DNA of 64,000 nt from assembly GCA_039000515.1 (NCBI GenBank), contig JBCFYV010000100.1, positions 30,306,421-30,370,420 on the forward strand, given 5' to 3'. Position 1 is the first letter of the stretch. Every line of letters starts with the position of its first letter. This DNA is from Timema cristinae (taxonomy: Eukaryota > Arthropoda > Insecta > Phasmatodea > Timematidae). Below, one piece after another: positions 44,126 to 54,300 of this stretch. A model generated the notes under the pieces. That model was not told the DNA's origin. It saw nothing but the letters and a program-made list of their open reading frames with translations, and made no database searches. The position numbers and the translations under genes were made by a program.

Positions 44126-44260
44126 CTCTGACGTGTGTTGTATCCAAAATGTTGATCTTCTTCTTGAAGAATCTGCCGATGAAGACGCAGATGCCCATCC
44201 TGATGAAATAGTGGATCTCTAGAAGAAGGTATACCAGAAGGACAAGGACCAGAACTCCAC
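44126..44260 (-). CDS. THEM6: THEM6-like thioesterase, membrane-anchor exon
   Basis: Seen: minus-strand donor AGAG/GTAAGC at 44126/44125; the exon ends after the first base of a Gly codon and joins in phase to 7275. It encodes GVLVLVLLVYLLLEIHYFIR, then MGICVFIGRFFKKKINILDT. The first stretch is a single hydrophobic helix followed by basic residues, as in the N-terminal anchor of THEM6 proteins. The upstream boundary is inferred: TTATAG/GTGG at 44261/44260 is the only in-frame acceptor I find, because the frame continues upstream through H, E and T residues to a TAA with no ATG. So at least one short 5' exon carrying the initiator is missing from my model. Total protein of about 200 residues matches the family. 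Confidence 0.8.
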
Positions 44261-45400
44261 CTATAATGTAACATCCAGGATGCGTTTCTTCCCCATGATT
44301 GTCTTGGGTTTTCTTTTAAATCTCGAAGATTAACAACACGTGTTCTTGAGCTAAGCAGTTTATATTTTTACCGGCAACTTCTAACGAAGAACTACGAACT
44401 TGTCATTGGATTCTAGCTTGTGGCAGAATAGCCACAACACTGTCTTCTTGAGTTGGTCAAGTTTAAAGAAGATGTACCACATATAGTATGGTGAACACTT
44501 CTTATAACAATCTGAAGACCGAACTTAGTATTTGCTCACCGTTTAGACGTTTAGAAATAGTCTCCCTGGGAAACGCCTACGCAACCAAAGTAATGGTTAC
44601 AAATCAAAGTGACGCATTCAAAGAGAAAACCCCTAAAATATTATAGATACGATGATTCAACTGTCGTTATATGAGGTTAAAGAATTCCTCTTTATTTTTT
44701 TGTTAGATTAAGATGTGCAAATCACTGTGTAAACAGACTTGCCTAAAGGAAGTTTGTTTGAATGTTTGGCGGTTTAGAAGGAGCGATGAATATTTTAAAA
44801 CTGCTTGGTCATCATCACAAGACATTTGCATACAAACAAAAACGCACCGTTGTGTTACAGTTTCACTAACGGGGGGAAAAAATGAAAATATAAAATTTAG
44901 GCGTCTTCAATATATAAAAGTATAGCTTGGAATTATGTAAGTAGCTATTCAATTATATTAAATTAAAACAATAGTTTAGCAATTGTAATAACGCAATGGT
45001 AATAAAATCCCCAAGAAATCATCAAAAACAAAGTCAATATATGATGAAATTATCAACTTGTCTCTTCAAATTATATCGCCTTTATTTGGAAAATATTTTC
45101 CGAGATGGTGTGCAACAAATGGGGGGCGAATACTTCGCTGGCCGATTTTGAAGTGTTGTGAATCGCAATGTGTTCTTTTTTTTCTTGTTGATCTTTCTTC
45201 AAAATACAGTTTTCAGGACTGTTGAAAAGCGAACTTTTCACATTTCCCGATAAATAAAATATTAACGAATAAAAAGATTGCAACAAAAAAAATAATCTTT
45301 CAGAAGCATAAAAAAGCCTTTGAAACTATTCGTTGAACAAATCAACTACAACAACAAAACACCACAACAGAATCTCCAAGCGGCCAGCGGTGCCTATGTC
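44261..45400 (-). other. candidate 5' UTR / first intron of the THEM6-like gene
   Basis: Repeat-free. Possible donors (ACG/GTGAGC near 44541 on minus, CCG/GTAAAA near 44370) exist, but no ATG gives an open path into the 44260 exon in the required phase, so the first exon boundary is unresolved. Confidence 0.35.
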
Positions 45401-45540
45401 CGTCTGTACAGCGACAGGACAAAATGCAAACTGAACAGAGCGATCTGAAAATTGAATATATCGTTCTCAGCCAAGAACACGACCTTCCGCGGCATCTTCT
45501 GCAGTAGGTGGGGTTGAGAAGCGAAAACGATCCTTATTGG
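45401..45540 (-). promoter_or_regulatory. candidate core promoter of the THEM6-like gene
   Basis: On the minus strand: CCAAT at 45540-45536; TATATT at 45460-45455; TTCAGTTTG initiator with A(+1) at 45432; AGACG at 45405-45401, exactly +28 to +32, matching the DPE consensus RGWYV. TATATT starts at -28. It lies in a CpG-richer, repeat-free stretch (45361-45700), about 1.2 kb upstream of the first recognised exon and on the same strand. Confidence 0.5.
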
Positions 45541-46084
45541 CCACTCGAATAGTAGCGCGTCAGAAGCAATGGAACGCTCTCTTGCACATAAGGTCTATAA
45601 TAACACGCCACGGTGATGGATTCTGCGCGCTACACATTCTGAGCCCTCAAGTTCAACCAGTTCGATACGCAATGTTGCCTAGACTACACAGGTAGCATTG
45701 ATCTTAACGAACGATAGATTCAAACAGGATACCGCCACATGGGGAAATTTTTTGGAGTTTTGACGCAGAGAATTAAAGGAATGTCCCTCTTGTGTCTTAG
45801 TAGGTATTTAACGTCAGTCCATCAATCAAATGAAAGCCTTGATCACAAATTGTAGATATGTATAAAAAAATAATCAGCGGTTTCCCAGATTAAACAACTT
45901 CTGAAGTTTTATTTATAGTGTATTATAATTGTTTATTCATCAAATACAGATAAAAATAATGTAATTAGAGTTCTATGAGTGTATGCGTACACAACATAAG
46001 ATAATCATTAAAAAAATATGGTATAGGTTTATTAGTTTCTGGAACCTCCTGAACTTTAATGTACTTAGATCGAGAATCACCCGT
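45541..46084. other. upstream flank of the candidate promoter
   Basis: 45541-45720 keeps the elevated CpG (GCGCGT, GCGCGC). Beyond it is AT-rich unique DNA. Confidence 0.4.
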
Positions 46085-46310
46085 ACTGATGGGCACTAGG
46101 GAAAAGGGTGTCAGTCTAATTTAGTCTGATGTTACAATTATGGGGAGGTCAAGTTTAATATCGAGTTTTCCCCCTTATTTACTTTCCACTCGCTCTCCAC
46201 TAAAATGTGAGTACCTTTTATTTAAATTATAGCTTCTTCGTACCTACACCATTTATGTAGATATGCGGATGATACGAACGTGTTATATATAAGACGTGAA
46301 GCTTTGCATA
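46085..46310 (+). mobile_element. degenerate SINE
   Basis: GTCTAATTTAGTCTGATGTT, TTATGGGGAGGTCAAGTTTA, TACTTTCCACTCGCTCTCCA; tail eroded to ATAAGACGTGAAGC. Confidence 0.5.
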
Positions 46311-46394
46311 TAGAGATTGGAATTCAGGTCAGTTTAAGATCCTGTTAATTTAGGGGTCAGGGCTGCCCTTAGCAGACATGTGGCCCTAAACACA

Positions 46395-46396
46395 TA

Positions 46397-46428
<32 letters not shown>

Positions 46429-46729
46429 TATTATTATTATATTATTATTATTATTATTATTTAGCACCGCGTCTTACTACCCGTTCGGGTTATACGCACT
46501 TACGCTAATGTGTAATGGTAGGGTGATTGTGAGATGAAATGGAGGACCTACAGTTTAACGTGGAATCCGAACCACGGTGGAGGCCTGGCATTCCCCACAT
46601 TCACAAGATGTCTTGTCAGAGGTGAAGGAAGGGTTTGGAAATCAGATAAATCTGTGCCGGACCGAGGATTGAACCCCGGCTGCTAGTATAGAAGTCTGAC
46701 ACCTTACCCCTAGACCGCCAGGTCACCGA
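46395..46729 (-). mobile_element. SINE family B, full length, 10-bp TSD
   Basis: CCTAAACACA at 46385-46394 and 46730-46739. The ATT tail is long, with interruptions. Confidence 0.93.
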
Positions 46730-46739
46730 CCTAAACACA

Positions 46740-47102
46740 CATTGTTTCCGGGATCCCCCGCTATATGCCTCATCCCCCATTCACTGCATAAAATAAATAG
46801 AAAACTTAATGTATGTTTAATGTTATTGCAGTAGTTCGTACCTATATGTTTATTTCCAAACAAATAAAGTGTCAGGAAATGCCATATAAGATAAATAAAT
46901 GTAATAGCTAGTGTTATAGGCCGTGTTTTTATACATATAATAATTTATTTCTCCCCAATCCTTTGCTACATTTTCTTTGCCTGTATTTATTTCTGTATAG
47001 AGGTACAAAGCACAACTGTTCCAAATTTGAATTAGATCGGGCCAATACGTTCCAAAGTTATCATGAGACAATATGTCCATCACAGGCAAATCGATGGAGT
47101 TA
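46740..47102. other. unique-looking sequence
   Basis: A 79-codon minus frame (46850-47089) has no recognisable domain. Confidence 0.4.
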
Positions 47103-47112
47103 AAACGAAAAG

Positions 47113-47242
47113 ATGCCAGGCCTCCACCGTGGTTTGGATTCCACGTTAAACTGTAGGTCCTTCATTTCATCTCACAATCACCCTACCATTACACATTAGC
47201 ATAAGTGCGTATAACCCAAACGGGTAGTAAGACGCGGTGCTA

Positions 47243-47313
<71 letters not shown>
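47113..47313 (+). mobile_element. SINE family B, 5'-truncated, with TSD
   Basis: Begins ATGCCAGGCCTCC, the same internal point as the copy at 33908. Duplication AAACGAAAAG (47103-47112, 47314-47323). AAT tail about 25 units. Confidence 0.92.
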
Positions 47314-47316
<3 letters not shown>

Positions 47317-47323
47317 CGAAAAG

Positions 47324-47610
47324 CTGGCTTCACTCGTTCAATAAATCAAACGACATAACTATTTATTTCCAGGGAGCCTATTATACGAGTGCGCATGCAA
47401 AAATCCCTTCCCCCCTCCCCCATCCCCTTCCCACAACCACAAGTAGTTTTAAAATTTGCCCCCTAAGCAAGCGCAGCCACCCCCACTCTCCGAATCACTA
47501 AGGCTCTGTGCACCACATCGTTTGCACAACCCTAAGGGCGGCCCTGTTTGGGGTCGTGTTTCCCTGGAGTTTCATAGAAGGGGTAGATCAGTGGAACAGA
47601 GTCCCCTGAA
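47324..47610. other. unclassified sequence with a pyrimidine run
   Basis: CCCTTCCCCCCTCCCCCATC at 47405. GGGCGGCCCTGTTTGGGG near 47538 is reminiscent of hAT termini but has no partner. Confidence 0.3.
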
Positions 47611-47714
47611 GACCCTAATAGGTCCCCTACACGATCAGTTAGACTGTCAGTATTAATAAAGTAATAATTATTACTGACAGTCTGACTGATAGTGTAAGGG
47701 CCCTATTAGGGGTC
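47611..47714. repeat. 104-bp imperfect palindrome
   Basis: GACCCTAATAGGTCCCCTAC at the left is complementary to the right end (GTAAGGGCCCTATTAGGGGTC region); the inner pair is CTGTCAGTATTAAT / ATTATTACTGACAG. Probably a small MITE. Confidence 0.7.
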
Positions 47715-48119
47715 ATTTCATTGCAGTGTTAACGTAAAATTGCAGAAGTTTCTTTGAAAAATTCGTTTCTCCAAATAAAAAACGGGACATAGCTTTGATT
47801 ATAAGTCAAGTACGACGGTTTAAATGCAAATGGACTTCAGGGATTAGAATGGTCATGTATTGCCATTTTTTGTTAATTTTATATTAAATTTCTATTTTTT
47901 TAATCAGATTATTTTAATCGTCTCATAAAAATATCATAGGCCTACCTAAGTGCAACGTGAGAATTGGATAGCAATATAATATTATTTTTTAATTTAAATT
48001 AAATCAGAAAATTAATCTCATTACAAAATTGTTTCCTTAATACCTTCTCATAGCTCTCTAGGTTATGGCTTAAGTATTGATTAATTTTATGTACAAAATG
48101 TTCATGTCAAAAAAGGATC
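47715..48119. other. AT-rich unique sequence
   Basis: Nothing recognised. Confidence 0.4.
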
Positions 48120-49062
48120 TCATATTGTCTGTACAACTGAAGAAGACGCCCGCTGAGCCCGGAGGTACGCCAAACACCCTGGAACCTCCTAGAAAACCAC
48201 CGTCGGAACCAAATTCAATAATCTACACATCGGACTAAGAAAAATTCTCATCCACGAGAACTCTGACAAAATCCGACAGTGAAGCCAGAGCCAGCTTCGA
48301 TTCTCCATCACACCTGGCAACACCAGACCTGCTATCTCAACCAGACTCCAGGTACCTAGCCCGTCTCGCCAGCCAAGAACCCACGAGCGGCCTACGTGAA
48401 ACGTCACCCCATAAAGATGCACAAGACCAGAACATGGCCGCACAACTGCAAGACTCATTGACGGCGATGGAAGAACGCTTCCTCCAGATAACCGACCGGT
48501 TTGGTGAAACCAGTCAGGCTGCATCGACCCTCGGTACTGGGGCTCCAAGTCTTTCTAGAAGTCAACACCCACCGTTATTCAATGCTTTATCGGGGGAAGC
48601 AGCCTGGGCATCACTGGAAACCGTCAACACACCGACGCTTGCAGCCACACAGAACAGGCCCTTCGGCTGGACCTAGCCGCCAAGGCCAAACTAATGAAAC
48701 TCAACCAGGACGCGACGCCCATGAGCTCAGATTCCTGGTAGGGATGATGGGAGATTATCCCCAAACACCACTACGCAGTCAACAGAAACTCCTACACCGG
48801 ATCAACATGATCTTCATAGCAGTCACTATATCATGGAGTGAAGCCATCCAAACAACAGGAAATGCAGCTACAGCCGCAATCTACCCACCGGGGTTTCAAC
48901 CCCAGACTCCTCCACAGATCATCTACCAAGATCGACCAGCACCAAGAGCCCCTAGAGTACGGGGTTCCGGGAGGTAGAAGAAATAGTGAAATGGTGGACA
49001 CGCCTTCATCTAGAACTGCGGACACTGTGGGTATTCGGCCACCCACAATCAACCAGGTCTAG
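48120..49062 (+). pseudogene. gag-like pseudogene of an LTR retrotransposon
   Basis: Frames in different registers are GC-richer than their surroundings and read MAAQLQDSLTAMEERFLQIT, then HTEQALRLDLAAKAKLMKL (capsid-like helix) and, at the end, NCGHCGYSATHNQPG, a damaged zinc-knuckle-like motif. Frameshifts and stops break it, and no protease or polymerase follows. Element class is not assignable beyond 'gag-like'. Confidence 0.5.
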
Positions 49063-49300
49063 AAGATATGTCAAATCATCGTATTTTAATTACGTGTAAC
49101 CATTGTACTCTGTATCTTTTATTTCCTAATAAAGAAATGGGCTTAGACCCGGGCCTCCCTTCTCGCTTTTTCCCGTGAGTCCTGTCGGACCTTCCATAGT
49201 TTTTATTTCCCGTCGTCTGATGGGTATAAAAGCGGTGGAGAGGCGTGACTAAGGACTCAGTCGTAGAAGAGGTAAGGGACCCAACAATGCCCGATGTAGG
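49063..49300 (+). promoter_or_regulatory. LTR-like transcription signals after the gag remnant
   Basis: AATAAA at 49128-49133, TATAAAAG at 49225-49232 and an initiator TCAGTC at 49257-49262 (A about 34 bases below the TATA start). Poly(A) signal before TATA is not the order of one simple LTR, so the structure is unresolved. Confidence 0.3.
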
Positions 49301-49824
49301 TCTTAATTATTTTCATCAGGAACGTCGAAATCCCAAGCTTCAAATACTGACAACTATGTATTCTTAAAGAACAGTTCAGATGAAAATTTTGTCTTCTTGC
49401 AATTTTTTGTTGGGAAAAAGAGGGAGGGGGGGGGAAAGTCAGGTAGTATTTTTTTCACTAGAAATTTGGCTCTAAGACCTAATAACGCTAATTACGTCAA
49501 ACATATGAAAATAAATAATATACCTGCACCGATGGTCGGACAAGCAGATTCAAACTTTATAGTGGAATAATAATTAAGCTCTTTTTCTCTCATTTACGGA
49601 GTAGCCCAAGTTTGAATCCTAACAGAATGATTGGAGATCATTTATCTAAATGATTTTCATTTGATTTTTACATTTATTTGTACTCCAATTGTTTGACGTA
49701 TTTCCACTAATATAATTATAGTATTTGTGTTGATTTTTACGTATACAGGAGTTAATACTGATTTAAACAAGACATTTTGTAACCAAAAAAATGTTTATGT
49801 AAATTTTTGTAAGTTTTCAATTTA
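49301..49824. other. unique-looking sequence
   Basis: GGGAGGGGGGGGGAAAG run near 49430; otherwise nothing. Confidence 0.4.
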
Positions 49825-50052
49825 AGTTAGCGGGTAGGGTTATACACTTATATACTAAGTATGCTAAAGGTTTTAAGGGTGAGTAAGGCTATATTTATAG
49901 TATATCATACCCGACGATGTGCGTAGGAAGTTTTTTTTTAAACCACCCTTTGTACACTTGACCGAGATTCAAACTTCAATATTCCCGTCATCGTCAGTCT
50001 AGTCTACTATGAGAGTAGCACCTTAGACCATGCTGTCAACGAAATGGATTTC
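49825..50052 (-). mobile_element. SINE family A' (degenerate)
   Basis: GCGGGTAGGGTTATACACTT tail; AGACCATGCTGTCAACGAAA head. Confidence 0.68.
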
Positions 50053-50063
50053 ATTATTTAAGT

Positions 50064-50136
50064 TCATGGACTTCGTTAATCTGAGCTAATTGGGACCGAA
50101 GCTTGTTCGAATTAGCAAAAATTCGGATTAAGTAGT
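50064..50136 (-). mobile_element. Tigger/pogo-like terminal fragment
   Basis: TTCGTTAATCTGAGCTAATT, GGGACCGAAGC, TTCGAATTAGCAAAAATTCG and GATTAA resemble the tandem 'TTCGGATTA' ends of Tigger-type elements. A SINE lies immediately to the right. Confidence 0.4.
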
Positions 50137-50144
50137 ATTATATA

Positions 50145-50402
50145 CCCGCCTCGGTGGCGTAGTTGGCTAACGCGCTTGTCGTGTTAAGCTCATCTGCTGA
50201 GGACGGGGAGATCGAGGTTCGAATCTCGGTCGGGTGAACTGGGGGTGGTTTTTCCTAAATGGTTTTCCCCTCTCCCTCAACGCAAATGCGGGTTCACTTC
50301 CTCTAATTCAATCTTCCCAATTCCTAATCCATTAGCGTAATTAGTACTTAAAGTGTATAACCCGAACGGGTAGTAAGACGCGGTGCTAAATATTATTATT
50401 AT
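50145..50402 (+). mobile_element. SINE family A, full length, 9-bp TSD
   Basis: TATTATATA at 50136-50144 and 50403-50411. Near consensus throughout. Confidence 0.92.
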
Positions 50403-50411
50403 TATTATATA

Positions 50412-50809
50412 TGTAGGGTTCAGCGGGGAGACGAAGTATTTTCACAAATTTTAAATTACATTTGAAAGCATTCTATAAAGTCTACATTCATTTTACTGAT
50501 GTATAACACATAATACGTACTGTAGTTTTACATTAAGATTTTTTTTCAGTTTTGTAATTATTTATATTTACGGGAAAACACATTGAGTTGACTTTAACTA
50601 CAACATGTAAATATTCAACATTAATAACCATTGTTTCTTAAGATTCTCGTTTAACTTTGAGGGTGTTATCAATTAACTAGGGGTATATATTTTATTAGAC
50701 TTAAGTTTTTTTTTTCACCCCGTTTTTAGAAAATCGTGTCCAGATATTTCGGAATTTGGGACTACTTGAGTTTATTTTAACGGGGTTTTAATGTTTTGAA
50801 TAAAAAAGG
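50412..50809. other. AT-rich unique sequence
   Basis: Nothing recognised. Confidence 0.45.
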
Positions 50810-50975
50810 TAGTTTAAAAGTAAATGCACCCGTATTAATCTGGGTAGAGGATGGGAAAACCACAGATATAAATCACATTTGTAAAATCATCCCTGCTGCA
50901 CCCCAACCAAGATTCGAACCTTGACCTCCACGTAACAATCAATCTTAGCTATATTGCAAGACAGTCAGCTTATAC
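50810..50975 (-). mobile_element. SINE fragment
   Basis: GGGTAGAGGATGGGAAAACC body, B box GATTCGAACCTTG; head and tail eroded. Confidence 0.5.
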
Positions 50976-51070
50976 CAGTGGTCGGTAACCTACGGCCCAC
51001 TCACTGATTTTATCTGGCCTCTAAAAGATTTAGCAAACAAACAATTATTGTGTTCATAAAAATATACTAG
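50976..51070 (+). mobile_element. hAT-like terminal fragment
   Basis: CAGTGGTCGGTAACCTACGG then CCCACTCACTGATTTTATCT and GGCC is the usual start of a hAT group (CAGGGGTCGGCAAACTACGG-like). Similar CACTGATTTTTTCTGG words occur near 39504. The partner end was not located. Confidence 0.45.
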
Positions 51071-51087
51071 TAAGTAAATAAATATAC

Positions 51088-51335
51088 TCGCTTTGGTGGC
51101 CGCATGGTCTAAGGCGTCACTCTGGCAATAGACTAGACTTCCAATGATGGGAATATTGGGGTTCAATCCTGGTCGGGTGTATTGAGGGTAGTTTTTCCAA
51201 AATTGTTTTCCACTCTCTCCCACTTTACTCAAATACGGGTAAAATTCTTCTAAATTTAAACTTCCTAATCACTAACATATTAGAGTAATCAGTACATTGG
51301 TGTATAACTCAAACGGCTAGTAAGACGTTATTGAA
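51088..51335 (+). mobile_element. SINE family A'
   Basis: CGCTTTGGTGGCCGCATGGT to CAAACGGCTAGTAAGACG. Confidence 0.83.
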
Positions 51336-51803
51336 ATTGTTATCTTGATAATTTTTAAACCAGCCCAACAATTTTTCTTAAACCTGTATGGTCCTGTATC
51401 AAAAAGGTTGTTGGCTTCAGCCTTAGAATGTGTGATAACCGGTTCGGATCTCATAAACCATTAAAACTGGATTTAAATAAAACATGGAAGGTTAACTTAT
51501 CGCCTTATTATATCCCGAGTACAATTTGATGGATTAATTTAGCGTCTGGGAGTTCACTATCTATTGATTGTGCCTTTAAATCCAAAATAATACTTTAATG
51601 CAAGGGCTTATCCATTTGGTAAATTATTAAATACTTTTTTCAAAGGTTCGATATTAATAGAGGATAAATTAAAATCTTCTAAACAATGAAATAAAGAGTG
51701 TATTATTCGACCGCCCAGACAGAAAAAAAAAAATGAGAAGCGTGAGAAAATATATGTAGTCTACAGTTAAATAAAGATTAGGTGCATGATAAAATAGTGC
51801 TTA
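51336..51803. other. AT-rich unique sequence
   Basis: Nothing recognised. Confidence 0.4.
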
Positions 51804-52672
51804 AAAGGAGCGGCCCGAGTTAATTTTGCGCCCGGGTGCGATTTTGTTTTGGCGCCCCCTATATAACAACGGGACGGTTTGAAAATATGAAAATAATCCC
51901 CAAACCTAACGTAACTTGGGTGTGATAGGTAAATAGTCTGAAGATAATTTATACAAATGGTAATCATACTACAAAAGTTTCGCTGCGAGATTATCTGAAA
52001 ATGGTTAGGATTACAAAGAAAATTATAGAAACATGTTTTTTAGACAAATGTTCTCTTCTTTATTTCTTACTGTAGCAAGCACTTTGATCTCATAAATATT
52101 CTTAATCTAATTCACTACCGCTTTAAATAATAATACTAAAGTTTAATTTAATTCAAGTGATTACAATTCTTATAAACTAATTTTAAAAGTTTTTTTAATT
52201 TAGATACATTAAAAAGTATTCTTTAATTTAATTCACTATTTTTAAAATAATCATACTAAAATTTAAATTAATTTAATTGATTAAAATTCTTATAAATTTA
52301 TTCTAAAAGTTTTCAAATGTATATATATATATATATATATTATAAAAATTAAGTGTTCCTAAGTTTAATTCACCATTTTAAAATAGTCATACTAAAATTT
52401 AAGTCAATTTAAGTGATTAAAATTCCTATACATTAATTTTAAAAGTTTTTAAATAGAGATAATTGCAAAACACAATTTTTTTCCAAGATGACAGATGTAT
52501 AAGAACTTTATTTTTTTAGAGTAGTTATATTTTATGAGTAGTTTTTGAGGTTTGGGGATTACTTTCATATCACGCTCAAGTTATTTAGCTAGATTGGTGC
52601 TCTTCTTGGCGTCTGACTCGAGGGGGCGCCCCTGGCGGCCATCAGGTCTGCCCAACTCTTAAGCTGCCCCTG
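51804..52672. mobile_element. hAT-type MITE with 8-bp TSD
   Basis: Left AAAGGAGCGGCCCGAGTTAA to GGCGCCCCCT; right (inverse) CAGGGGCAGCTTAAGAGTTG to GGCGCCCCCT. Flanks AGTGCTTA (51796-51803) and AGTGCGTA (52673-52680) differ at one base. The interior is AT-rich with three tandem units. No transposase. Confidence 0.7.
52112..52470 (+). repeat. three diverged ~130-bp tandem units inside the MITE
   Basis: Each unit reads TTAATTCAC, then AAATAATAATACTAAA-type and AGTGATTA..AATTC..TATA..TTAATTTTAAAAGTTTT segments; an AT run interrupts the second. Confidence 0.7.
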
Positions 52673-52883
52673 AGTGCGTAAACCTTTAAATGTATCTTGC
52701 TATTTATTTTTTAAGAACATATAGTACTCATATTATATCAAACTTGCAAGGAACCCCAATGATGCTGCTTTACATTATAAATGTGAGCAAGTTGTTAGAC
52801 CTGTATGTAGCCATTGTTTTTAATAGACTCACGTGGTCTATAAAAATGTTAAATTACCCAAGAAAAATAGGAGCAAATATTTT

Positions 52884-53049
52884 AAACCTGCCTCGGTGGT
52901 TGAATGGTTTAGGCGTTACTCTCGCAGTAGACTGGACTGCTGATGACGGTGATATAATGTGGGTACACTTTATCTAAATTTAAACCTCTTCATTCTTAAC
53001 ATATTAATATAACCTGAACAGGTAGTAAGACTTGGTGCTAAAAAAAAGT
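52884..53049 (+). mobile_element. SINE family A', internally deleted
   Basis: TGCCTCGGTGGTTGAATGGT head to GATGACGGTGATATAATG, then TGGGTACACTTTATCTAAAT and tail GAACAGGTAGTAAGACTTGG. Confidence 0.72.
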
Positions 53050-53128
53050 TAAGTTAGATTGTAAATCATTACTAAGACAATCAGTCGTTTCAGAAAATAC
53101 ACATTAAATACTCGAAATTAATAACAAG
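53050..53128 (+). mobile_element. SINE family C 3' end fragment
   Basis: AAGTTAGATTGTAAATCATT to TTTCAGAAAATACACATTAA then ATACTCG. Confidence 0.55.
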
Positions 53129-53131
53129 CGT

Positions 53132-53398
53132 GACCCGCCTCGGTGGCGGTTAGCTAATGCACTAGTTTCGTGATGAGCTAGACTACCGAGGACGGGAATA
53201 TCAAGGTTCGAATCTCACTTTGTTGATTTAGGGTTTTTTCTCCCTAAATTGGTTTTCCATTCTTAATCCACGCAAATGTGGGTTCACTTCCTCTATATTC
53301 AACCTTACCAATTCCTAAACCATTAACGTAATTAATATTTAAGCGTATAACCCGAATGGGTAGTAAGACGTGGTGCTAAATAATAAATAAATAATATA
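53132..53398 (+). mobile_element. SINE family A
   Basis: ACCCGCCTCGGTGGCGGTTA (short deletion in the A box) to CCCGAATGGGTAGTAAGACG. Flanks TAATAACAAGCGTGA and TAATAACCTAACGTGA are similar, an aged duplication. Confidence 0.88.
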
Positions 53399-53789
53399 AT
53401 AACCTAACGTGAATAAGTTAGTCTAAACTTATTGAACTCAGTTAAATAAAAAAATCATACTTAATGTCTGTTGAAACGATCAATACCAAAATACGCGCAG
53501 ACTATTCTTCGGAACCACACACAAAAGTGTTATTCCAAGTGTTTTTTTTTTTAAAAACCGATTAAACATTATTTTCAGCATGTGCAATGGATCAAAAATA
53601 TAATTATTTTTATTGTCTGCAAATTGTGGAAAATAATAATTATGTTGATAAATTTTTAAACTTTCAATTTTGTTTTATTTGTTTGTGTTAAACATTTAGA
53701 CAAAAACAGGAGTAGGATTAGTTTTACTTACTGCAATAAGAGGGAGCGGTAAATCGATGTTTTACTAAGTAATGTTATAGGAATACTAT

Positions 53790-54026
53790 TACCCGCTTCG
53801 ATGATCACATGGCCTAAGTCACCGATCTAAAAGTAGACTAGACTATCAATGACGGGGAGATCAGGGTTCAATCTCGGTCAAGTGCGCTAAGGGCGGTTTT
53901 TTCCTAAATGGTGTTCTACTCTCATTGAAGCAAATGCTATATTTAACCTTCCTAATCCCTAAACTCAATTGAGTAAATAACATAGTCGTATAACCCGAAT
54001 GGGCAGTAAGGATGTGGTGCTGAAAA
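53790..54026 (+). mobile_element. SINE family A' with TSD
   Basis: CCCGCTTCGATGATCACATG to CCCGAATGGGCAGTAAGG. AATACTAT occurs on both sides (about 53781-53788 and 54029-54036). Confidence 0.8.
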
Positions 54027-54144
54027 AAATACTATCTTAGCAATTAATATTATTACAATTACTATTTACTTCAAGTAGTAGTAATTTTTTAAATATATAT
54101 ATATCGTAGTAGGCTTACATATTCATAGTTTAGTGAAGTTTAAA

Positions 54145-54300
54145 TCGGCCATGTCATATATTGGTCAGTATACCTGGCTATGAACTTAGAGGTTCCGGAC
54201 TAGATTCCCGACTGGTATCAAGGGTATTTTTTTCCGAAAGGGGATTTATCCCTAAGATCAACGGGGTTTGGTTAGTTAGGCTAAGTTAGGTTTGAGATCA
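54145..54300 (+). mobile_element. tRNA-like SINE, unclassified
   Basis: ATTGGTCAGTATACCTGGCT and GAGGTTCCGGACTAGATTCC (B-box area), then GGGGATTTATCCCTAAG. No known tail. Confidence 0.4.

Noticed and set aside
48189..48548. 119-codon minus-strand frame
   Set aside because: Opposite-strand shadow of the GC-richer gag-like region; no recognisable domain.
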